DNA of 64,000 nt from NCBI GenBank assembly GCA_963814975.1, contig CAWFFB010000023.1, positions 1-64,000 of the forward strand, written 5' to 3'. Origin of the DNA: CAVUXJ01 sp963814975. GTDB lineage: Bacteria; Acidobacteriota; Vicinamibacteria; Vicinamibacterales; CAVVIG01. The notes under the pieces were generated by a model that saw only the letters and a program-made list of their open reading frames with translations, did no database searches and was not told the origin of the DNA. How positions within the stretch are numbered: the stretch's first letter is position 1; each line of letters begins with the position of its first letter. Shown one piece after another: positions 37,012-46,119 of the stretch. Made by a program: the position numbers and the translations under genes.

Positions 37012-37698
37012 GTGAGCGGCTTTCCGATCAGGTTCCTCCTTTGGGGCGAGTGCACGCCGATTCGCTCCCTTCCAGTCTTCATCCTGGCGATGTTCGTGGT
37101 GTCATCGCCGGCGTCACCGCGGACGCAGGCCGCCGGCGATCTGGATGAGATCGCGCGGGTTCTCGTTTCTCGATATGCCACCAGGACAATCCTCCAGGAT
37201 GCCGAACTCGACATGTCCCGGGTTCCGGCGCTGCGAGCCGATTGGCCGACAGACCTGAAGCTGGCGTTTGCGCTGGATACCTCAAGCGAGAAGCAACTCG
37301 GGCTAGGGGTGGATTCGGTGCAGGCTCATCTGCCCATCTTGTCCGAGCGTGTCAAGAACGAGTTGTACGTGGAAAGCTGGTTGAGAAACCGCGCGGCGGA
37401 GATGAAGGACGCGAGCCTGCAGCGATCGGCCGAAACGCTCGAACTGCGGCTGAACGAGTCGGCGGTGGCCCGCGCGCGCAGCGCGATCCACGCACGCGCC
37501 CGCCTGCGGGCGTCGCTCGCCGATACCTTGACCGGCTTCGAGCAGGCCTTCCGTGTGGCCGTACGTAGCGTCCTGTCGAAGAATCCCACTCTCGCGTCGG
37601 CTCTCTCGGCCGTGCCGCCGGATTCCGCCGCGCTCCTCGATTCGAGGAACAGGCTGATGACGGCCCTCACCGATGCGGAGAAGCGTCTCAAGCCGTAG
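37012..37698 (+). CDS. Exported hypothetical protein
   Basis: It has about 228 residues from GTG 37012; the frame is open from 36964. A signal-like segment (IRSLPVFILAMFVVSSPASP) is followed by an all-helical region rich in charged residues (LPILSERVKNELYVESWL; EMKDASLQRSAETLELRLNE; TLTGFEQAFRVAVRSVLSKN). I do not recognise the family and see no catalytic motif. It ends 15 bases before an MBL-fold enzyme gene, so the two are probably co-transcribed. Confidence 0.55.
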   Translation: MSGFPIRFLLWGECTPIRSLPVFILAMFVVSSPASPRTQAAGDLDEIARVLVSRYATRTILQDAELDMSRVPALRADWPTDLKLAFALDTSSEKQLGLGVDSVQAHLPILSERVKNELYVESWLRNRAAEMKDASLQRSAETLELRLNESAVARARSAIHARARLRASLADTLTGFEQAFRVAVRSVLSKNPTLASALSAVPPDSAALLDSRNRLMTALTDAEKRLKP

Positions 37699-37713
37699 GA
37701 AGCGGAGGCGAGC

Positions 37714-38709
37714 ATGAACGCGCATTTGATCGGTCTGCTGTCCGCAGCGGGTCTCGCTGCCGCGCTGTGCAGCGCGACCGTCGGCGGACAAACCGGCGCC
37801 GATAGCGTCGATGCACATGTCGCGGCGGCCACGGCCGCGGCCGGGAAGGAGCACACCGCGCTGCTCACCCTCTGTGATGCGCCGACGCCGGCGCCGGCGG
37901 CGGCGTCCGCCTCGCAAGGGCCGCCCGAGCGCTCCCGGTGGTACGCCGAGCCGGTGAAGGTCTTCGACAATCTCTATTTCGTCGGACAGACGGAGTACTC
38001 GGCGTGGGCGGTAACCACGTCGGCAGGGATAATCCTCATCGATACCATCTTCGACTACTCGGTGGAAGACGAAGTAGTCGGCGGATTGAAGAAGCTGGGG
38101 CTCGATCCGGCGACGATCAAGTACGCGATCGTGAGCCATGGTCACTTCGATCACTCGGGTGGGGCCAAGTACCTCCAGGATCGCTTCGGCACCCGGATCA
38201 TCCTGTCGGCGGCGGACTGGGATCTGCTCGAGCGCGGCTCGCCGACGAGGCCAAAGCGTGACCTGGTGGCTGTCGACGGCCAGAAGCTCACCCTCGGCGA
38301 CACGACGCTGACCCTCTACCTCACCCCGGGTCACACGCTCGGCACCATCTCCACGCTCATCCCGGTGAAGGACGGCGGCACGCCGCACCTCGTCGCCGAG
38401 TGGGGCGGCACCGGATTCAACTGGATCCAGAACAGGGCGCGCTACATCACCCCCAGCACGCCGGACCGCTTCTGGTTCGAGACCTATAGCCGTTCCGCCG
38501 AGCGTTTCCGCGGCATCGTGGCGGAGGCTGGCGCCGATGCGCTCATCGCGAACCATACGCGACTCGACGGTTCCAAGACGAAGCTTCCCGCGCTCGCGAA
38601 ACGCAGGCGCGGCGATCCGCATCCCTACGTCATCGGCACTGACAGTGTGCAGCGGTATCTCACCGTTGCCGACGAATGCGCCAAGGCGGGCCTGCTTCGC
38701 CTCAAATGA
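37714..38709 (+). CDS. Exported metallo-beta-lactamase-fold hydrolase (B3-like)
   Basis: It has 331 residues with signal peptide (LIGLLSAAGLAAALCSATVG). The MBL motif is AIVSHGHFDHSGGAKYL (HxHxDH), followed by LYLTPGHTLGTISTLIPV with the third His ligand and a late IANHTRLDG. The overall layout, FDNLYFVGQTEYSAWAV then IILIDTIFDY, matches the subclass B3-like branch common in soil bacteria. Antibiotic hydrolysis is possible but cannot be claimed from the motif alone; many close relatives act on other substrates. An Ala/Pro-rich linker separates signal and catalytic domain. Confidence 0.85.
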   Translation: MNAHLIGLLSAAGLAAALCSATVGGQTGADSVDAHVAAATAAAGKEHTALLTLCDAPTPAPAAASASQGPPERSRWYAEPVKVFDNLYFVGQTEYSAWAVTTSAGIILIDTIFDYSVEDEVVGGLKKLGLDPATIKYAIVSHGHFDHSGGAKYLQDRFGTRIILSAADWDLLERGSPTRPKRDLVAVDGQKLTLGDTTLTLYLTPGHTLGTISTLIPVKDGGTPHLVAEWGGTGFNWIQNRARYITPSTPDRFWFETYSRSAERFRGIVAEAGADALIANHTRLDGSKTKLPALAKRRRGDPHPYVIGTDSVQRYLTVADECAKAGLLRLK

Positions 38710-38942
38710 TTCGCCGATTGAAACGGCGGTGGGACTCCATCTCCGTTTACCTCTATGGCTTTGTCGCGAGCTTGCGGCCGCGGTCCGTCGATGCGATCGT
38801 CAAGCGCTACGGCGGCGGCTGGCATTGGGCTGGGGCACCAAGAAGTCTCAAGTCTGAAGTCTCAAATCTGAAGAGCTTCGTCGAGGACCCGCTGTCCGAG
38901 GAGCTCATCCGCGGGCGATCGGCAAAACGGATCGGAGGAAGG
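38710..38942 (+). other. Gap with heptamer repeat and a Clp-like coding relic
   Basis: The frame that becomes the next gene is open through this gap and reads MIRRLKRRWDSISVYLYGFV at its start. A heptamer-type repeat follows (38841-38876, translated LKSEVSNLKS), then FVEDPLSEELIRGR. The last phrase closely resembles the C-terminal end of Clp/Hsp100 ATPases (EDPLSEEIL.G type). No SD supports translation here; the SD for the downstream gene is GGAGGAAGG at 38934. I read it as non-coding DNA with a possible gene relic. Confidence 0.35.
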
Positions 38943-39665
38943 ATGATGGAAAAGACGGACGGCGACAAACCGGGAATGTCGCGCCGGACCTTGCTGAAGC
39001 AGGTCGGACTGGCCGGCGCGGTCGCCGCGGTGCCGCTCGAGCTGTTCAGGTCGGCGCCGGTCGAGGCGGCACTCGCAGCGCCGACCGCGCAGACCTCCGC
39101 AGTCGCGGCCCTCGAAACGTTGACCGCGGCCGAGTCGAGCACACTCGAAGCGATCGTCGCGCGTCTGATACCGACCGATGACAACGGACCCGGCGCCGCC
39201 GATGCCCGCGCGGGGCGCTATATCGACCGCGCCCTTGGGGGCGCCCTGGCGTCGTCGCGCGAGCTGTATCGCGCGGGCCTCGGGGCCGTGGACCGCTACG
39301 CCCGGACGTCACGAGGCGCGCCCTTCCATCAGCTCGCCCCGGATCAGCAGGACGACGTGCTGCGCGACATCGAGAACGACGTCGCCACCGGCTTCGAGCC
39401 GGCCTCGTCGATCTTCTTCAATCTGGTCCGCGCGCATACCATCCAGGGCACGTTCGGCGATCCCTATTACGGGGGAAACGCGGGCTTCGCCGGCTGGGAC
39501 TTGCTCGGCTATCCGGGCGTCCGTCTCGCGGTCACGCCGGACGAGCAGCGCTTGGACGCGCGCGTCACGCCCACGCACAGGTCCGCGTACGACCACACGA
39601 TGTTCTCCACGACGAAGCCGGCTCGGGCGAGCCGGGAGGGAGGCAGCCTGCGTCATGGCGACTAA
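38943..39665 (+). CDS. Gluconate 2-dehydrogenase subunit 3-like protein (Tat-exported)
   Basis: It has 240 residues; ATG 38943 follows GGAGGAAGG. A Tat signal is visible (SRRTLLKQVGLAGAVAAVPL). The mature domain has ETLTAAESSTLEAIVARLIP, TDDNGPGAADARAGRYIDRA and a late GDPYYGGNAGFAGWDLLGYPG, all diagnostic of the small subunit of membrane gluconate-type dehydrogenases. This subunit co-folds with the GMC flavoprotein and is carried by its Tat signal. The next gene starts before this one ends (11-base overlap), as expected for obligate partners. No cytochrome c subunit follows. Confidence 0.92.
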   Translation: MMEKTDGDKPGMSRRTLLKQVGLAGAVAAVPLELFRSAPVEAALAAPTAQTSAVAALETLTAAESSTLEAIVARLIPTDDNGPGAADARAGRYIDRALGGALASSRELYRAGLGAVDRYARTSRGAPFHQLAPDQQDDVLRDIENDVATGFEPASSIFFNLVRAHTIQGTFGDPYYGGNAGFAGWDLLGYPGVRLAVTPDEQRLDARVTPTHRSAYDHTMFSTTKPARASREGGSLRHGD

Positions 39666-41362
39666 CCTGCCAGCCACCGATGTCGTCATCGTTGGCCTGG
39701 GAGCCGTGGGCGGGGTCGCGGCGCTTCCGTTGGCGCGAGCCGGGCTCAATGTGATCGGTCTCGAGGCTGGAACCTGGCTCAAGCCGTCGGATTTCGCTCC
39801 GGACGAGATCCGGAACAACGTGCGTGCCTGGCCGCAGGCGGTGCAGAAGGCGAATCAGGAGATCCCGACTCACCGTCCGAACCGGTCGGCGCCGTACTCG
39901 CCCAGGCAGACGATTCATCCGATGATGAACGCGGTGGGCGGCACCACGCTTCACTATTGGGCGCAGAGCTGGCGACTCAACCCCTGGGACTTCAAAGTCG
40001 TGAGCGAGACGACCCGGAAGTATGGCGTCTCGCGGATCCCTAAGGGCTCGACCGTCGAGGATTGGCCGTTCGGCTTGGAGGAGCTCGAGCCCTACTACGA
40101 CCGTGTGGAACTCGAGCTGGGGGTATCGGGCCGAGCGGGAAACGTCAACGGGAAGATCGATCGGCGAGGCAACATTTTCGAGGGCCCGCGCAAACGCGAT
40201 TATCCGATGCCTCCCCTAAGGGGCACCGGTTTCACCGACATGATGGCGGACGCCGCGCAAAAGCTCGGATGGCACGCCTTTCCGGGACCGGCAGCGATCA
40301 ATTCACAGCCCTACCAGAACCGTCCGGGCTGCGCATATCACGGCTACTGCAATCGCGGCGGCTGTCACGTGAACGCGAAGGGTTCAACAGCCGTGACGAC
40401 GATCCCCAAGGCGGTGGACACGCGACGCTTCACCGTCGTCACGCAGGCGCACGTGACGACCGTCGAAGTCGATCGAAACGGCCGGGTCAGTGGTGTCAAC
40501 TATCTCAAGGACGGCACGGAGTACTTCCAGCCGGCCGGCGTCGTGCTTCTCGCGAGCTACGCCTACGAAAACGTGAGGTTGCTGCTGCTCTCGAAGTCCA
40601 AGGCCTTTCCGAACGGTCTTTCGAACAACAAGGGTCAGGTGGGCAGGCATTACTTCAGCCACAACACCGGTGCAAGCGTCACGGCCCTGTTTCCAAGGAA
40701 CCTGAACAACTGGTACGGCCTGCCCGCGCAGGGTGTCGCGGTCGACAACTGGGCGGACGATAACTTCGACCACTCCAGCGTCGACTTCATCGGTGGCGGG
40801 AATCTCTGGGTGTACTCAGACAGGCGACCGATCAGCGCGGCGAGCATGAGCACGTTCGGCAGGACACCGCGGTGGGGATCGGCCTGGAAGGCGTTCGTCA
40901 AACAGAACGCCGACCGGTGGAACCAGGCCTATCTTCAGAAGACGACGCTGCCGTACCGAGGACAACTACCTTGACTTGGATCCCGTCGTGAAAGACCCGC
41001 TCGGGTTTCCCGTGTGCCGGATCACGGCCGAGTTCAAGGAAAACGAGCGGAAGGTGGCCGCTTTCATCCAGGAGAAGATGACAGACTGGTTCAGGGCCGC
41101 CGGCGCCGTGGCGACCGAGAACGCGCCGATTGGCGTCATGGGTCCCTCCACGCACGCGTACGGCGGCACGCGGATGGGGAACAATGCCGAAACGAACGTC
41201 GCTGACTCGTGGGGGTTTTCTCACGAAGTCCCCGGTCTCGGGATCCTCGGCGCTTCGGTGATGGGGACCAGCGGCGCTCGCAACCCGACGCTCACCGCGC
41301 AGGCGCTGGGGTGGCGCACCGCCGAGTACCTCACGAAGAACTGGAAGAAGATCGTCAGCTAG
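39655..41362 (+). CDS. GMC-family flavoprotein oxidoreductase (gluconate dehydrogenase large subunit type; one apparent frameshift)
   Basis: Joined length is about 568 residues. The N-terminal FAD-binding loop is VVIVGLGAVGGVAALPLARAG with E in VIGLEAG. It has MNAVGGTTLHYWAQSWRL, CAYHGYCNRGGCHVNAKGS (a cysteine-rich segment) and LLASYAYENVRLLLLS. Near 40963 one extra base separates TTLPY from EDNYLDLDPVVKDPLG. The C-terminal substrate domain then continues with HAYGGTRMGNNAETN, the family's catalytic-end motif, and GASVMGTSGARNPTLTAQAL. With subunit 3 it likely oxidises a sugar or sugar acid in the periplasm. Its TAG stop shares bases with the stop of the convergent kinase gene (CTAG). Confidence 0.9.
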
Positions 41363-44062
41363 CGTGAGGCCTTGTGGGGTGTCGAGCCGATCTCGCGCGA
41401 CGCTGCGCTCTCGAGCACCTCGCGGATTTTTGCGGCGAGCGCAGCCGACGAGAACGGTTTCTGCAAGAGGGCCACTTCCGCCGTATGAACGCCGGCCTGT
41501 AGTGTCGCATCGGCCGAATAGCCGGATATGAACAACACGCGCGTTCCCGGCGACAGAGCCTGCATGCGTTCGGCCAGGACGCGTCCGTTCATGACGGGCA
41601 TCACCACGTCGGTCAGCAGGAGATCGATGGCACCCGGGTGGGTCCGCGCCATCTCCAGACCCTGTTCGCCGCCGTCCGCCTCGAGGACGGCGTAGCCACA
41701 CCGACGCAGCATCGTGGCCAAGAGGGTCCGGACGCGGGCTTCGTCTTCAACGAGGAGCACGGTTTCCGAGCCGGAGTGCAACCGGTACTGGAGCCGGGGC
41801 GCGCGGCGCGACTGGCTCCTCACCTTCGCAGCATGGCAGGTCAATCTGGAACGTGGTCCCCAGTCCGGCGCGGCTCTCGACGCGAATTGATCCGCCGCTT
41901 TGCTGAACAATGCCGTAGACCGTTGACAGACCGAGGCCCGTGCCTCGGCCTTCCTCCTTCGTCGTAAAGAAGGGTTCGAAGATGCGTGACACGACCTCGG
42001 GTGGCATGCCGCAACCCGTGTCACTGACCTCGAGCCTGACGTAGCGGCCGGGCGCCACCCCGAGAGCTGCGCCGTGGCGGTCATCGAGGTCGACATTCGC
42101 CAACGCGAAGTTGAGCCGCCCCCCGTCGGGCATTGCGTCACGCGCGTTGACGGCCAGGTTGATCAGAACCTGCTCGATCTGTCCCGGGTCGGCCCGAACC
42201 GAGGCAAGGTCCGGGCCGATCGTGCTCGAGATCTGGACGTCCTCGGCGATCAATCGATGCAGCAGCTTCTCGGTTCCCGTGAGGACCTCGGCGAGCGACA
42301 GCACCTGCGGCGCGAGTACCTGACGGCGGCTGAAGGCGAGCAGCTGACGGGTGAGCGCCGCCGCCCGGTTCGACGCCTTGAGAATCTCGTCGATGTCCGA
42401 GCGGCATTCGTGATTCGGGTCGAGGCTCATCAGCACGAGCTCGCTGTAACCGTGGATCGCCATCAGCAGGTTGTTGAAGTCGTGGGCGACCCCGCCGGCG
42501 AGCAATCCGATGGCCTCCATCTTCTGCGACTGCCGTCGCTCCGCTTCGCTCTCGCGGAGCGCGTCTTCGTTTCGCTTCCGTTCGGTGACGTCGCGGATCA
42601 CCGCAATCACAGAAGTGTCAGCGGTGGGTCCGGTGGACAGCGACAGTTCGATCGGGAAGCGGTCGCCGTTCTTTCGCACGCCGGTCAGCTCGATCGTCTG
42701 GCCGACGACTGCCCCCGCCGTGCCGGTGCCAACAGTCAGCGTTTCGAGGTAGTGCGCCCGGTCCGGCTCGGCAAGCAGGCGCTCGAGAGACGTTCCCATT
42801 GCCTGGGCTTGGTCGTAACCGAAAATTGTCGCCGCGCTTCGGTTCCAGAATGTGATGGCCCCTTGCGCGTCGGTCGACACGATGCCGTCGCGTGCCGACT
42901 CGGTGACCGAATGGAACTGTTCGTACCAGGTCTCCAGCCGCTTGGCCCGATCCTCCGCTTGTTCGTGCCAGTGGCGCAGATGGCTCGTCATCTCGTTGAA
43001 TGCCGTCGCCATCGTCGTCGCTTCGGCGCTCCCGTGCGTCGGTACCTGCCGGGCCCAGTTGCCCGCCGCGACCTCGCCAGCCGCCTGGGCGATATCTTTC
43101 AACGGACGGCTCATTCGCCGGCTGAACGCCACGCCACCAGCGAGGGCGAGGGCGAAGGCCCCGACGCCGGACAGTAGCAGCTGACGGCGGAGATCATCCA
43201 GGAACTGCTGCGTCGGCCGCCAGTCCTGCAGTAGAACCAGCCGGCCGATATCCTCCGATGCGCGCTCTGAAGACAGCGGGAACGTTCCCGCTACGTAGGG
43301 CACGTTGCCGACTCTGCGGACGAGTGAGAAGCCGTTTTGTTCGTGTTGAGGCGGTGTGTTCGAAATCAAGTCGCGAAGATCTCCACGTGCTTCGGGCGGC
43401 AGGCTGCTGCCCGATATTGCACCGCCCGCTGTGATCAGGGTGACTTCTGAACGTGTGAGCTCCGCAAGCTCCTTTGCAACCGCGGCGTCCAGCGTGTAAC
43501 CAATCGTGAGTGTTCCCAGCGTTTCCTCGGCAAATCGCGCGGGCTCGAAGATTACGAGAAACAGCTGCTGACCGAGTGCCACGATGCCTTGACCAGAAAC
43601 ACCGCCGACCGCCCGGTCGATCCCGGCTCGCATCGCCGGGGACGATTTCTCTCCTGTGGGCCAGCCGGGGCTCCCCAGCCAGCGGCCGGTGGCATCGGTG
43701 ACGATGCAGAACTGTCCCTTGAGTTGCTGGCGGTAGTCGTTCGCCATGGCATCGATGGTGGCGATGTCGGCCGCCAACCGGACATCGGTCATGTGCGCTC
43801 GAAATACCGGAAGCGACGTGATGAGCCGCGCTTGTGCGGAGGCAAACGCCGCCCTGTTCGCGACCAGCCGCGCGAACGCGGTTCGGGCGGCGCCGAGGTC
43901 GCCCGAGGCGCGCTCGAGCGATCGACTCGTCACCGCGCGCGTGGTCACGGTCAGCACGAAGGCGAGCGACAGGAGGACGAACGCGCTCACGCCCAACACG
44001 ACGCGGGCTTCCATGCGGCGGTGCCACGGTATCGAGACCGGAAACGGGGACTGGTAGGGCAC
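41359..44062 (-). CDS. Hybrid sensor histidine kinase with PAS and C-terminal receiver (one apparent frameshift)
   Basis: Joined length is about 900 residues. TM1 (ARVVLGVSAFVLLSLAFVL), a periplasmic sensor of the double-Cache type (FCIVTDATGRWLGSPGW; GTLTIGYTLDAAVAKELAEL) and TM2 (LLLSGVGAFALALAGGVAF) come first. HAMP (SRPLKDIAQAAGEVAAGNW), PAS (STDAQGAITFWNRSAATIFG) and the HisKA variant GGVAHDFNNLLMAIHGYSEL follow. HATPase has NLAVNARDAMPDGG, DTGCGM and GTGLGLSTVYGIV. Near 41820 the frame changes and a receiver follows (VLLVEDEARVRTLLATMLRR; LLLTDVVMPVMNG; LLQKPFS). GTG 44062 is the start, six bases after the barrel gene stop. It closes an operon with a barrel and a cupredoxin protein. Confidence 0.85.
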
Positions 44063-44068
44063 GCGGCT

Positions 44069-45073
44069 CTAGTGGAGCCTGATTGAGTAGGTCAGGGCCC
44101 CGTCGAGGGCCGTGGTATATGCGTCGGTCAAGTCGCCACTCTGATGAAGGACGTTCACCTGCGCGCTGAGATTCCGAAGCAGACGGACCCGTGCGCCTGC
44201 GGTGTGCCGCCGGCCCCGTCGGGCGAACGGCGCGGGCGCTTCGTAGTCGAGCTGCTCTGAACGCCAGACGGCGGTCACCGGACCCATGGCCGGGCGGTGC
44301 GCCATCAGATCGGCATGCCACCCCTGCGTCGACGTGCCATCGAACGGCTGGCCGGTGATCCACTCGCCGCTTACCTGCACGCCACCTGCGGTCCAGCGGA
44401 GATCGACGCCGCTGAACACGGATCGCCCGCTCGCGAACCTTACGGGAGAGTACGGCTGCGTGCGGATATGGCTGATGCCCAGAATCCAGGGACCGTAGTA
44501 ACCCTGAAGGCGCGTGACGGTGTCGAGCCCTGACCGCCGCGAGGCCTCGCCAACATCGGCCGGGGCACTGAGGCTTGTTTCGATGTAGAGCTGCGGAATC
44601 CCGGCAATCAGCTCCGCGCCGTGTTCCAGAAAGTTGTTGGACAGCGCGAAATATCCGTCGTATCGGATCAACGGGGCACGGAGAAACCCCGAGTACGCAT
44701 AGTCGCCGCGCGCATAGATGCCGAACGGCGTCCGGTATCGCCCTGCACGGAATCCGGCGAAGGCCGGTCCCTGGTGGAACAGACGCTCGGCATACGCTTC
44801 GATGATCTGGAGGCGGTTGCCGTACGGGTACGCTGCGCCGAACGCATCCGTGCTCCCGTCTGTCTCGCTTCGTGCGGCCCACGCGGCTTCTGCGAGGACA
44901 CGAACGCCGAACGGAATCTCGCCAAAAGCGCGCACCTGAGTGGCGAGCGCGCTCGTATGGTCGCTGGTGTAGCCTCCCGTCAGGTCCGCTTCGACAACGA
45001 TCGGCTGCGCACGAGCCGGGTTCGAGGCACCATACGCCGTCAGGGTAACGACCAGCGCCGCCGCCGTTCTCAT
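44069..45073 (-). CDS. Putative outer membrane beta-barrel protein
   Basis: It has 334 residues with a signal peptide (AAALVVTLTAYGASNPARAQ). The rest has alternating hydrophobic and polar residues, many aromatic residues and Gly-rich turns (GVRVLAEAAWAARSETDG; AGFRAGRYRTPFGIYARGDY; SVFSGVDLRWTAGGVQVSGE). It ends in the strand ALTYSIRLH. GRYRTPFGIY is reminiscent of phosphate-selective porin (OprO/OprP-like) proteins. The start overlaps the cupredoxin stop by four bases, so the two are translationally coupled. Confidence 0.75.
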   Translation of the reverse strand: MRTAAALVVTLTAYGASNPARAQPIVVEADLTGGYTSDHTSALATQVRAFGEIPFGVRVLAEAAWAARSETDGSTDAFGAAYPYGNRLQIIEAYAERLFHQGPAFAGFRAGRYRTPFGIYARGDYAYSGFLRAPLIRYDGYFALSNNFLEHGAELIAGIPQLYIETSLSAPADVGEASRRSGLDTVTRLQGYYGPWILGISHIRTQPYSPVRFASGRSVFSGVDLRWTAGGVQVSGEWITGQPFDGTSTQGWHADLMAHRPAMGPVTAVWRSEQLDYEAPAPFARRGRRHTAGARVRLLRNLSAQVNVLHQSGDLTDAYTTALDGALTYSIRLH

Positions 45074-45648
45074 GGCTCCTCGATTTCGAAGCGCTTGTCG
45101 CGATCCGCGTCGAAGGAACCTGCCAGGATCACCCCTCCAGGGCGCCAGGTGTGATAGGTGTAGGTTGCGGGCGGGACCGCCGGAATGATGAACTCGCCCT
45201 GCCCGTCGGCCACGCTGAAGTAAGGCGTGTTCACGGCCATCACGTAGGCGGCCATATTGGGGTGGATGTTGCAGAAAAGGCGGCTCAAGCCAGGCTTGTC
45301 GAACGTCACACGGCGGCGTGCGCCGATCGGGTACATTCCCAGGTCGAATCGCTTCCCGTCGCGGAACGAGAACACGTTGTGGAATACGCGATCGCTATTG
45401 GGGAAATCCACGGTCGTGCCGACACGCACTGCGAGAACGAGCGGGTAGAAGTTCAAGTTCCGCTGATCGACGACGACCTTGTCCGCCGATGGCGAAGGGG
45501 TGGCGTGTGGCGCCTCCAGCCAGACGACCGTGTTCGGTTGAGGCCGGCCGCTCGCCCGAACGCTGCCGCGGACGTCAAGGCCTTCCACCGCAGACATTGC
45601 CGGGATGAGCCAGCCGACCGCGGTCAGTGCAACTGCGATTGCGCGCAT
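45070..45648 (-). CDS. Exported cupredoxin-like protein with type 1 copper ligands
   Basis: It has 192 residues; signal peptide (AIAVALTAVGWLIPAMSAVE). An N-terminal beta segment (LDVRGSVRASGRPQPNTVVW) is followed by VRVGTTVDFPNSDRVFHNVF and, later, GLSRLFCNIHPNMAAYVMAV. These give the His, Cys, His and Met of a plastocyanin-type mononuclear copper site. The C-terminal third (FIIPAVPPATYTYHTWRPGG) resembles a carboxypeptidase-regulatory-like fold. This combination is seen in exported 'methylamine utilisation'-annotated proteins. It is the first gene of the cupredoxin/barrel/kinase operon; a periplasmic electron-transfer or copper-sensing role is an inference. Confidence 0.85.
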   Translation of the reverse strand: MRAIAVALTAVGWLIPAMSAVEGLDVRGSVRASGRPQPNTVVWLEAPHATPSPSADKVVVDQRNLNFYPLVLAVRVGTTVDFPNSDRVFHNVFSFRDGKRFDLGMYPIGARRRVTFDKPGLSRLFCNIHPNMAAYVMAVNTPYFSVADGQGEFIIPAVPPATYTYHTWRPGGVILAGSFDADRDKRFEIEEP

Positions 45649-46119
45649 GCCGTCTCTCCGATTCCCGCCGGCCCGCCGTGGCCTTGCGAGGCGAATCGCG
45701 TGGTAATCGTTCCCGATGAACTGACGGCCGTGCTGGGGGGCACTGCTTCGATGCGCGCAGAAGGCAACGCGAGCACAACTCGGCTTCCTGACGGAATGGG
45801 CCCTTTTAGAGCATCTATGCGAGGATACGCTGACGCCGCCAGTAAGTCGTGACCATCTGGTCGTGCGGGCTTCCGGCGCTGCTCACAATTTCGCGAATTG
45901 TTGTGATTGAACCCTATGGTCGAGGTGCGCCGCGCGAGAGCCGGTCCGGGCGAGAGCGGACAATGCCTTACAGCCAAACAGGCTGAAGGCCATCGGCTCT
46001 GGGCTGCGCGGCCGAGGAGCGGTCCACGGTTCAGGAAAAAGCCGCAGGACTGACAGCTGGCAATGGCCTTAGCATTGGGCTAAGAGGTGAGAGCTGAATT
46101 GTATGTCTGGGGGGAACCG
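45649..46119. other. Divergent intergenic region
   Basis: This 471-base gap separates the minus-strand cupredoxin operon from the plus-strand PQQ-like protein, so it must hold both promoters. It contains a near-palindrome CACAATTTCGCGAATTGTTGTG (45884-45905) around the perfect core TTCGCGAA, a possible operator, and the small inverted repeat CTTAGC/GCTAAG (46068-46084). No open frame here looks real. GGGGGGAA just before 46120 is the SD of the next gene. Confidence 0.4.

Noticed and set aside
38943..41362. Transfer of the GMC pair as a mobile island
   Set aside because: No flanking repeats, integrase or tRNA are present, and codon use looks like the neighbours.
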